The notes below the pieces were generated by a model. It worked only from the letters and a program-made list of their open reading frames with translations, made no database searches and was not told the DNA's origin. Shown here one piece after another: positions 51,801 to 63,800 of a stretch of 64,000 nucleotides of DNA; position 1 is the stretch's first letter; every line of letters begins with the position of its first letter. Both the position numbers and the translations under genes were made by a program. This DNA is from Thamnidium elegans (lineage: Eukaryota > Mucoromycota > Mucoromycetes > Mucorales > Mucoraceae). Location of the stretch: positions 2,187,902 to 2,251,901 of the forward strand of contig JAIXMG010000002.1 of NCBI GenBank assembly GCA_025201345.1, written 5' to 3'.

Positions 51801-54800
51801 ACAACCACTAGTTATTATTCTTGGAGAGTTCTTTATGGTAGATATGAGTCTCGTTACTCTGAAAAGGAAAAGAGAGAAATTTCATATCTTATCAGCTTTC
51901 AAAGAATTATTTTATCTATTTGGACTTATAAGAAGAGTGAGTATTTTTTAAGAAAAAAAAAAAAAAAAAAAAAGAGGGAGCTTTATGCCAGACACTAATT
52001 TATTTTATTTACAAAAAAAAAAAAAAAAAAAGGTGCTGAAGTGGAACATAAGATGGTTACTCATTCATATGGTGTTTTCCCTAAGGGATGGATGTTCATT
52101 CGCTCCAAGTGCGATGAAAATCTCATTATTACTGTTACAGATAAGAAGAAGGGTGCTAAATTGATTTTGGATAAATTGGATTTTAAGACTTACAAGCGTC
52201 AATTATGGAGATACCGTAGCGATGGATGTTTAGTCAACTTTGATACTGACTATGTTATTGACGTTGCTGGTGGAAAACTCGTTTCTAACGCAAATATGAT
52301 TCAATGGAGCCCCAAATTCTTACGTTCTAGCCGCAAGAACCAAATGTGGGGTCTTTCCGTTAATGGCCATCTTCACCCTCAATCTACTAGTGATTTAGTT
52401 CTTAGTTCTGTTGGTACTCATGCCAAGAATGGTGCCGATTTGAAACTTGTTAAGCGTGGTGATTTATCTCTCGATTATCAACAATGGTCTTTCGCATACC
52501 CTGTCTTTGGCAAGTGTGCTCATACTACATATGCTGCTCAACAAGCTAACAAGGATAGCCTTGTTTTGGAAAAGGTCGGAAGTTCTTGTTCTATTGAAGA
52601 GTCTAGTTCTCAACGTTATGAACGTACTACCAAGACTGTTATCACTCGTCGTTGGGGTGTATTCCCCGAAGGAGGTTTCTTTATTCGCTGTACTCATGGA
52701 GATAAGAACTTGGCTTTAACTGTTGAAAAGGATGAATCTAGTTCCAAGTATAGAATTGTTATTCGTAAATTAAACTTCAAGGCCTACAAGTGGCAACTCT
52801 GGAGTTACAAAGATGGTTTCTTGTACAATGAGGAGACTGGTTTGGTTCTTGATGCTCAAGCTTCTGAAGACATTACAATCGAAGATGCTCAAGCCCAAGT
52901 CTACCTCAAGGAAAAGGCATCAAATGAAGGTCAATTCTGGGATCTCGGTGCTGATGGTGAAATTCATTTGAGATGTAATCAAAGATTGGCTATTGGCGTT
53001 GCAAGCTCTGATGAGGCATCTTTGGAAGGTGCTCAGGTAGGTATTAATAAAATTAAAATTATTCGCACTAATGTAGGTGAGAAACAAGTTTCTTCTCTTA
53101 AATCTGAACAATGGTTACGTTGGTCTTTCTCCAAGCCTGTCTTTACCAAGCGTGTTACTGAGGCTGTTACTGAAGATGATTTAGTCATTGAAAAGTGTGA
53201 AGAAGAAAAGGTTGCTATTAAGGAAGAAGACGAGGTGTTGGATGAAGAGGAAGAGGCCGAAGCTGAAGCTGAAGCCGAGGCTGAAGCTGAGTCCGAAGCC
53301 GTTGCTGATAAGGAAGCTGGAGAGGAATTTGAGATCGAGACACCTATTCAAACACCTTCATCATCTACTTCTACTTCCAACGAAGCAGCTGGTGTTGCTA
53401 TTATTACAGCTGGTGCCATCGTATCTGTTGCCGCTGGTGCCGCTGGAGCTGCCGCTTCTGTTGACGTTGTCACTAGTAAGCCCGCTACTGAAGAGAAGTC
53501 TCATGTTGCTACTATTACAACCGTCGATACTTCTGTTAAAACCGACCTTGCTGCTACTGTCGAAACTCCTGTTAAGCCTGAAGTTGTTGCTACTACTCCT
53601 GTAAAGACTGAAACTGATACTTCTGTTGAAACTGTTGCCAAGTCTGACGCTACTGTAGAAACTGCCGTTTTGAAGAAGTCTAGCTCATCAAAGTCTAACC
53701 GCTTACATCGTAAAGACTCTTTCCAATTGGACGAAAACTATATTCCTACTGGTTTTGAAAAGATTGTTCGTTATAAGTCTCATCTCAATGGTCTTCCTAC
53801 CGGATATTTCTTTATTAAAAGTTCTTTGCACGGTTATGTATTGGATATTGTTGGGGATGTTCAAGAAAACAGTTTTGTTGTTTTGACCAAGATGAAGTCT
53901 ACCGATTACGCTAGTCAACTCTGGTCTTGCCAAAATGGTTTCTTGGTTAATCTTAAGGGCCGCACATTAGTTCTGGATGCTGCTACCGAGGTCCTTGCTG
54001 CTGGTGAACGTGCTCATCTTTCTTGTCGTAACTCAAAGACTGAAGGTACTGATGATCAAGTTTGGGATTATGACTCCAGCAAGTCACTCCATCTTAAATC
54101 TAAGCGTTCTCTTGTTTTGTCTCTTAAATTAACTCAACGCTCTGACACCTATACAACAATCGATGTCTATGTTCAAGAAGCCAAGTCCCTTGTCAAGAAG
54201 GAAGCTCGTCCTGAACAACATTGGGAAATTTTGGTTCCTGCTTTGATTCCTATCAGCCAAGGTGAGTCTGGTGTTAAGATCATTGAGTCTGGAAAGGTTG
54301 AAAAGATTACTAGTTCCGCTTCTGCTATTGTTTCATACAAGTGGCTCAAGGAAACTTATTGTCATAAGGTTACTTCTCAAAACCAATGGCCTGGAACTGA
54401 AGGTTGGTTCTTCATTCGCTTCGGTGCCGAAAATTACTTCCTTGGTTCTGGTGAAACTGCTCAAAGCCAAGTTGGTCTTTACCAATTCTCTACTGATATC
54501 GATTACAGAAGGTTCTTGTGGACTTATGTTGATGGTTATTTAATTAATTACAGATACATGCTTCGTCTTGTTTTGAGTACTAGTAAGTTTTTGTAAAAAT
54601 GTAAATATTAATAATAGAAGTGATATTAACATTCTTTTTTTTTAAAATAGCTCATCGTTGGGTTCTATCAAACTCTCATAGCACTCTTAACCAAAAGTTC
54701 TATATTTCCACTAATGGTTCAATCTCTGTTCGTATTTCCAAGGTCATCTATTACATTCGCTTTATTAGAATTTCTTCAGGATCCTATAAGCTGGGTGTCA

Positions 54801-57800
54801 CCTCTGACTGCTCCTCTAAGGAAAGTCAAGGATTGGAACTTCATATTCCTGTTATTTCTGATGCCGAGTATCAAAATAAATCCGTTTTAGCCATTTCTTC
54901 CGCTTACTCTTGGATCTACAAGCAAAAGTCCGACTGGAGTATTTTAACTAGCACAACCACCAGAAGAGGAATTTTCCCCGTTTCTACTTGGTTCTTTGTC
55001 AAGGTCGGTAACTCTACTGACGATTTGGTTCTCTCCGTTCAAGATAAGAACTCTGAACTTGTTTTGAAGAAGTTGGAATTCAAGTCTTTCAAAAATCAAT
55101 TATGGACATATAATGACGGTCTTTTGATCAATTATGGTAGTAAGTTTGTCATTGATATTCAAGGTAAATTAAAAGCACATTATTATCGAATTTATATTTT
55201 GTAACTAACATTTTTTAAATAATTAGGTTCTATTTCTGTTTCTTCAAAGGTTGTTCATTCGGCTGAAGCCGGTGTTAGTAGCCAAAAATGGATCTTAACT
55301 TATGACGGTTGTATTGAACTCGATAGTCATGACTTCTACGTTCTTGGGGCTTCTGAATTGAAGGATGGAGCCCTTGTTTTGCTCGGTTCTTCCAACACCT
55401 CTAGCTCTGTAAAGTCTATTCAATGGAAATTCTCTGTTCCTGTCTTTGGAAAGATCTCTACCACCACTACTGGTGCTAAGGCTTCTACTATTACTAGTAT
55501 TACTAAGGCTATTGAAAACGGCGCCAAAATTGAAAGTACCCAAGAAGTCGCTTCTGTTAAGAAATCTGATTTATCTCTTACCCGTAAGACTACCAAGAGC
55601 TCTTACATAATCTATCGTGAATCTCGTTTAATTATCAGCTGGTGGAGAATTATCTTTATGCGTCGTCTTTCCACTTGTCGTACTCAAAAAGAATACCTCG
55701 AAGTTATTGAACAATATCGTCAAATCTTGTATAGTCGTTTCTCACAATATATTAACGTTTATGGTCCTTCCGTTAGTAAGAAAGAATGTCGCCTTCTCGA
55801 ACAATCTATTGAAGAGACCAAGGCCACTCTTGAAACTGAAGTTTTCACCAAGTGTACTACTTATCTCGATACCTTAAAGTCTGACGATATTGTTTCCGTT
55901 GATAAAATTAATATTTCCGACGTTGTATCCACGACTTGTGGTGCTTTAGACAAGAAGTTTGAAACTATTATCTCCAAGACTGAGAAGGAGTATACTTCTG
56001 ACAAGGAATCATCTGGTCAAGTTGTTGTTCAAAAGAAATCCGAGCATGAAATTGGTAACATTTTTATTGCTGTTGATACTATCCAAATCACCATTCGTTA
56101 CTGGTTCAGAACTCTTTATATTCATATTTCTGAAGCTTCTAAGAATGGTGCCAAACCTGAAGAGATTCAAAAGTTAATTAAAGACTCTCATAAAGAAGTA
56201 CAAGCTGAATTGAAAAAGTTAAACCAATCCGCCTTAACTACTTTGACTGAGTCTACACTCGCTAAGTCTTCCAAGAAGGAATTTGAGCAATCTTTAGTTA
56301 CTGTCATGGAAAAATCTACTACCGAGTTGGATCACTTTGTATCCAGCATTGAAAAGTCCACTACCGTTGCGTCTGTTGAAAGCTGGAAGAAGTTGACTAA
56401 CGAAATCGAGAACAAATTATCTGTTAATATCCATGAATGTAAGGACACTATTCACAAGTATGATGTTATTTCTGAAGACGAAATCAAGAAGGAGCAAGAT
56501 ATGGAAAATGTGGACGAAGAGGATGTTCAATCTTCCAAGATTGAAATTGTTTCTACTTTAGCTGAGTCCAAGGCCTATATTTCTACTTGGTTCACCAATA
56601 TTCTTAAGGATATTTCTTGGTCAATTAATAACCAAACAACTACTGATTATAAGAAGGATACTGTTACCATAATTGATGCTGCCGAGCTCGACGTCATTTC
56701 TAGAATTGATGAATCAGCTGCTTTGATTAGTGTATTGTCTTCTAGTCTTACTTATCTTACTTGGTCCGAGCGTCGTTACTTGATCACTTATTATACTGGT
56801 ATGAAGAGCTACCTTTTGACTAATATCGAGAGAGTCAGATGCTCTGTTGTTGAATCTGCTGATAAGGATATCACTCTCAAAATCTGTGATTCTATTTTCG
56901 GTGTTGATGGACAAACTGATATTGTTAAGAATATTGATCAAATGTTAGAAAAGGTCACTTCTACCACTACAACTTCCTCTACAATTGTTGTTGTTAACGA
57001 AAAAGGCAAATCTTCTATTGTCGAAGTTGAGAGTTCCAAGGCCGAAATTGCCAAGGGTAACTCCGGATCCGTAACCGCTGGTGCCGTTACTGACGATAAC
57101 AAAGCTTCTGCCACTATTGTTATCACTGATGAGGCTTCCAAGTTATCAAAGGTTGATGTAATTAACAAGGAATCTCAATCTGTTAAGGTTGATATTATTG
57201 CTGATGACAAGAAGACGATTTCTAAAATTGACGAAGTTAATATTGGCTCTGGTTTCATTACTATCGGTGCCATTTCCAAGGATAAGACTACATCTCTTGA
57301 AACAATTGTTAATGATAAGGAATCTGTAACTGTTGGCAAAATCGATACAACTAAGGATCAAACTTCAACTATTGTTGATACTGTTATCGGTGAAGTTGTT
57401 GCTGGAGATAGTACTACTGGTGTAGTTTCTGACAAGAAGGATACTGACTGTGACGTCATTACTAAGGGTACCGAAAAGGTTACTGTTGGTGTTGTTACTG
57501 AAGAAGACACTATTACCAAGGTTGATGTCGTTAAGAAGGATTCCGAAACTACCGTTGCCGGCGAGAAGGAAACTGAAACCAAGGTTGATATCATTACCAA
57601 GGGTTCTGAAGTCGTCTCTGTCGATAAGAAGGATACCTGTAAAAAGGTTGATAGCGAGGTTGAAGAAACTGAAAAGATCACTGTTGGTGTTGTCACTAAT
57701 GAGAAGGATACCAAATCTAAGGCTGAAATCATTACTAAGGATTCCGAATCCGTTATTGTTGGTGTTATCACTGATGATAAGAAGACTGTAACTGAAGATG

Positions 57801-60800
57801 AAGAAACTGAAAAGATTACTGTCGGCGGCATCTCTGGTGAAAAGGAAACTATCACTGAAATTGAATCCGTTATTTCTGGTGGTGTTGTTGCCGGTGGTAT
57901 TATTGCTGGCTCTATTACTGAAGATAAGAAGGAAACTGTTCACGAAGTTGATGTTATCACCAAGGATTCTGAAAAGATTACTGTAGGTATTGTTACCGAA
58001 GAAAAGGATGCTTGTTCCAAGGTTGATGTCATTACCAAGGAGTCGGATAAGGTTACCATTGGTGTTATTACTGATGATAAGTCTGATACTGAAACTGATT
58101 CCAAGAAGACTGGTGCTATCATCGGTGGTGTTATTGCCGGTGGTATCATTTCCGGCGTTATTACTGGTGTAGTTTCTGACAAGAAGGATACTGTTGTCTC
58201 TAAGCCTGAAGACAAGAAGGAAACTATTGTCACCAAGGTTGATGACAACAAGGAAACTATTGTCACTGAAGTTGAAGACAAGAAGGAAACTATTGTTACT
58301 GAAGTTGAAGTCAAGAAGGATACTGTTGTCGCTAAGCCTGAAGACAAGAAGGAAACTATTGTCACCAAGGTTGATGACAACAAGGAAACTATTGTCACTG
58401 AAGTTGAAGACAAGAAGGAAACTATTGTTACTGAAGTTGAAGTCAAGAAGGATACTGTTGTCACTAAGCCTGAAGACAAGAAGGAAACTATTGTTACTGA
58501 AGTTGAAGTCAAGAAGGATACTGTTGTCACCAAGTCTGAAGATAAAAAGCAAGCCGAAATTGTTGTTGTTACCAAGGATCAACTCACTTGTAAGTATTAA
58601 GAAAAAGTGGTAGATCTTATAATATACTAACAGTTTTAAAAATAGTGGAAGGTTCTAAGACTTGTGATAAGCTCGAAGAAACTACTGAACGTACCAATGG
58701 TTGGTTCATCGGTTTCGTAGAGAAGGTCAACTCTATGATTGAAGTCGGTAAGTGTACTGAAGAGATCGATGCTGTTATTGTCGAAGAAGAAGCCAAGCTT
58801 GAAATTGTCCTTAAGGAATCCAAGCAAGACTTTGTCAGCACTGTCAGCACTGATGCTATCTCTGGATCCATCTCTTTCTATGATAGACTTGGTTGGTCAG
58901 TTAAGTCTCAAGTCAGCAACATCAAGAAGACTATCAAGGAATCCTCTGAAGATGATTCTAAGGTTATCCAAAAGATCGATGTTGAAGTTGTTAAGACTGA
59001 ATTCAAGAAGACCACTGAGGTCGAACTTGTCAAGGCTAAGGTTGAAATCTTCGAAGAAGAGAAGAAACATACTGAAGCTGTTGTTGTTTCTAAGGAAGAA
59101 CTTACCTGTAAGTGATTGTATATTAAATGTAATTTAAAATTATAAACTAACGTAATAAACTATAGTGGAAGGTGCTAAGACTTGTGAAAAGCTCGAAGAG
59201 ACCACTGAACGTACTAACGGTTGGTTTGTTGGTTTCGTTGAAAAGATCAACACCATGATTGAAGTTGGTAAAGATACTGAAGAAATCGATGCTGTCATCA
59301 AGGAAGAAGAAGCCAAGCTTGAAGTTGTTCTTAAGGAATCTAAGCAAGAATGTGTTGATTCTGAAGTCACTGGTGATGTCTCTGGATCCATTTCTTTCTA
59401 TGATAGACTTGGTTGGTCTGTTAAGACTCAAGTCGATGATATCAAGAAGACTATCAAGGAATCATCTGAAGATGAAACCAAGGTTGTTGAAAAGATTGAT
59501 GTCGAAGTTGTCAAGACCCAGTTAGAAAAGACTACCTGTGTTGAACTTTCTAAGGCCAAGGTTGAAATCAAGAAGGAAGAAGAAAAGAAGGAAACTATTG
59601 TTTCTGAAGTTGATGAGAAGAAGGATACTGAAATCGTTGTTGTTTCCAAGGATCAACTTACTTGTAAGTTGTTTAAACTAAATGAATGTTTTATTTGATC
59701 TAACGTTATTATTATTATTATTATTATAGTGGAAGGTTCCAAGACTTGTGATAAGCTCGAAGAAACTACTGAACGCACCAATGGTTGGTTCATCGGTTTC
59801 GTTGAAAAGATTAACTCCATGATTGAGGTTGGTAAGTGTACCGAAGAAATCGATGCTGTTATTGTTGAAGAAGAGGCCAAGCTTCAAGTTGTTCTCAAGG
59901 AATCTAAGCAAGACTTTGTCAGCACTGTCACTGCTGATTCCATCTCTGGATCCATCTCTTTCTACGACAGACTCCAATGGTCTATCAACTCTCAAGTCAA
60001 CGATATTAAGAAGACTATCAAGGAATCCTCTGAAGATGATTCTAAGGTTATCCAAAAGATTGATGTTGAAGTTGTCAAGACTGAATTCAAGAAGTCAACC
60101 GAAGTTGAACTTGTCAAGGCTAAGGTTGAAATCTATGAAGAAGAGAAGAAGCACATTGAAGTTGTCGTTGTTTCCAAGGAGGAACTTACCTGTAAGTGAT
60201 AAATTCGAATTTTTTTATTTTTTTTCGAAACAAACTAACACATAATATTTTATAGTGGAAGGTGCTAAGACTTGTGAAAAGCTCGAAGAGACCACTGAAC
60301 GTACTAACGGTTGGTTCGTTGGTTTCGTTGAAAAGATCAACACCATGATTGAGGTTGGTAAGTGTACTGAAGAGATCGATGCTGTCATCAAGGAAGAAGA
60401 AGCCAAGCTTGAAGTTGTTCTTAAGGAATCTAAGCAAGAATGTGTTGATTCTGAAGTCACTGGTGATGTCTCTGGATCCATTTCTTTCTATGATAGACTT
60501 GGTTGGTCTGTTAAGACTCAAGTCGATGATATCAAGAAGACTATCAAGGAATCATCTGAAGATGAAACCAAGGTTGTTGAAAAGATTGATGTCGAAGTTG
60601 TCAAGGCCCAGTTAGAAAAGACCACTTGTGTTGAGCTTTCTAAGGCCAAGATTGAAATCAAGAAGGAAGAGGAGAAGGAGACTGTTGTTTCCAAGGTTGA
60701 AGAAATTAAGGAAACTATTGTCGCTAAGCCTGAAGACAAGAAGGAAACTATTGTTACTGAAGCTGAAGTCAAGAAGGATACTGTTGTCGCTAAGCCTGAA

Positions 60801-63800
60801 GACAAGAAGGAAACTATTGTCACCAAGGTTGATGACAACAAGGAAACTATTGTCACTGAAGTTGAAGACAAGAAGGAAACTATTGTTACTGAAGTTGAAG
60901 TCAAGAAGGATACTGTTGTCGCTAAGCCTGAAGACAAGAAGGAAACTATTGTCACCAAGGTTGATGACAACAAGGAAACTATTGTCACTGAAGTTGAAGA
61001 CAAGAAGGAAACTATTGTTACTGAAGTTGAAGTCAAGAAGGATACTGTTGTCGCTAAGCCTGAAGACAAGAAGGAAACTATTGTCACCAAGGTTGATGAC
61101 AACAAGGAAACTATTGTCACTGAAGTTGAAGACAAGAAGGAAACTATTGTTACTGAAGTTGAAGTCAAGAAGGATACTGTTGTCGCTAAGCCTGAAGACA
61201 AGAAGGAAACTATTGTCACCAAGGTTGATGACAACAAGGAAACTATTGTCACTGAAGTTGAAGACAAGAAGGAAACTATTGTTACTGAAGTTGAAGTCAA
61301 GAAGGATACTGTTGTCACTAAGCCTGAAGACAAGAAGGAAACTATTGTTACTGAAGTTGAAGTCAAGAAGGATACTATTGTCACCAAGTCTGAAGATAAA
61401 AAGCAAGCCGAAATTGTTGTTGTTACCAAGGATCAACTCACTTGTAAGTATTAAGAAAAAGTGGTAGATCTTATAATATACTAACAGTTTTAAAAATAGT
61501 GGAAGGTTCTAAGACTTGTGATAAGCTCGAAGAAACTACTGAACGTACCAATGGTTGGTTCATCGGTTTCGTAGAGAAGGTCAACTCTATGATTGAAGTC
61601 GGTAAGTGTACTGAAGAGATCGATGCTGTTATTGTCGAAGAAGAAGCCAAGCTTGAAATTGTCCTTAAGGAATCCAAGCAAGACTTTGTCAGCACTGTCA
61701 GCACTGATGCTATCTCTGGATCCATCTCTTTCTATGATAGACTTGGTTGGTCAGTTAAGTCTCAAGTCAGCAACATCAAGAAGACTATCAAGGAATCCTC
61801 TGAAGATGATTCTAAGGTTATCCAAAAGATCGATGTTGAAGTTGTTAAGACTGAATTCAAGAAGACCACTGAGGTCGAACTTGTCAAGGCTAAGGTTGAA
61901 ATCTTCGAAGAAGAGAAGAAACATACTGAAGCTGTTGTTGTTTCTAAGGAAGAACTTACCTGTAAGTGATTGTATATTAAATGTAATTTAAAATTATAAA
62001 CTAACGTAATAAACTATAGTGGAAGGTGCTAAGACTTGTGAAAAGCTCGAAGAGACCACTGAACGTACTAACGGTTGGTTTGTTGGTTTCGTTGAAAAGA
62101 TCAACACCATGATTGAAGTTGGTAAAGATACTGAAGAAATCGATGCTGTCATCAAGGAAGAAGAAGCCAAGCTTGAAGTTGTTCTTAAGGAATCTAAGCA
62201 AGAATGTGTTGATTCTGAAGTCACTGGTGATGTCTCTGGATCCATTTCTTTCTATGATAGACTTGGTTGGTCTGTTAAGACTCAAGTCGATGATATCAAG
62301 AAGACTATCAAGGAATCATCTGAAGATGAAACCAAGGTTGTTGAAAAGATTGATGTCGAAGTTGTCAAGACCCAGTTAGAAAAGACTACCTGTGTTGAAC
62401 TTTCTAAGGCCAAGGTTGAAATCAAGAAGGAAGAAGAAAAGAAGGAAACTATTGTTTCTGAAGTTGATGAGAAGAAGGATACTGAAATCGTTGTTGTTTC
62501 CAAGGATCAACTTACTTGTAAGTTGTTTAAACTAAATGAATGTTTTATTTGATCTAACGTTATTATTATTATTATTATTATAGTGGAAGGTTCCAAGACT
62601 TGTGATAAGCTCGAAGAAACTACTGAACGCACCAATGGTTGGTTCATCGGTTTCGTTGAAAAGATTAACTCCATGATTGAGGTTGGTAAGTGTACCGAAG
62701 AAATCGATGCTGTTATTGTTGAAGAAGAGGCCAAGCTTCAAGTTGTTCTCAAGGAATCTAAGCAAGACTTTGTCAGCACTGTCACTGCTGATTCCATCTC
62801 TGGATCCATCTCTTTCTACGACAGACTCCAATGGTCTATCAACTCTCAAGTCAACGATATTAAGAAGACTATCAAGGAATCCTCTGAAGATGATTCTAAG
62901 GTTATCCAAAAGATTGATGTTGAAGTTGTCAAGACTGAATTCAAGAAGTCAACCGAAGTTGAACTTGTCAAGGCTAAGGTTGAAATCTATGAAGAAGAGA
63001 AGAAGCACATTGAAGTTGTCGTTGTTTCCAAGGAGGAACTTACCTGTAAGTGATAAATTCGAATTTTTTTATTTTTTTTCGAAACAAACTAACACATAAT
63101 ATTTTATAGTGGAAGGTGCTAAGACTTGTGAAAAGCTCGAAGAGACCACTGAACGTACTAACGGTTGGTTCGTTGGTTTCGTTGAAAAGATCAACACCAT
63201 GATTGAGGTTGGTAAGTGTACTGAAGAGATCGATGCTGTCATCAAGGAAGAAGAAGCCAAGCTTGAAGTTGTTCTTAAGGAATCTAAGCAAGAATGTGTT
63301 GATTCTGAAGTCACTGGTGATGTCTCTGGATCCATTTCTTTCTATGATAGACTTGGTTGGTCTGTTAAGACTCAAGTCGATGATATCAAGAAGACTATCA
63401 AGGAATCATCTGAAGATGAAACCAAGGTTGTTGAAAAGATTGATGTCGAAGTTGTCAAGGCCCAGTTAGAAAAGACCACTTGTGTTGAGCTTTCTAAGGC
63501 CAAGATTGAAATCAAGAAGGAAGAGGAGAAGGAGACTGTTGTTTCCAAGGTTGAAGAAATTAAGGAAACTATTGTCGCTAAGCCTGAAGACAAGAAGGAA
63601 ACTATTGTTACTGAAGCTGAAGTCAAGAAGGATACTGTTGTCGCTAAGCCTGAAGACAAGAAGGAAACTATTGTCACCAAGGTTGATGACAACAAGGAAA
63701 CTATTGTCACTGAAGTTGAAGACAAGAAGGAAACTATTGTTACTGAAGTTGAAGTCAAGAAGGATACTGTTGTCGCTAAGCCTGAAGACAAGAAGGAAAC

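Noticed and set aside
48882..55600. Possible ricin-type toxin
   Set aside because: Only the B-chain-like beta-trefoil fold is present. No ribosome-inactivating A-chain domain and no secretion signal are seen.
57365..58582. Long minus-strand open frames (up to 405 codons) opposite the repeat region, and similar ones at 60518-61436 and 63372-63996
   Set aside because: They mirror the repetitive sense codons (GAA/AAG/ACT/GTT give TTC/CTT/AGT/AAC) and encode only Ser/Thr/Val/Asn/Leu repeats. The sense strand has consistent splicing and modular homology.
58646..59115. Separate 156-178-codon genes for each module
   Set aside because: The apparent starts (TTG after the intron AG) are exon 5' ends. 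Exons have phase 1 borders with good GTAAGT donors and TATAG/AATAG acceptors and form one frame.
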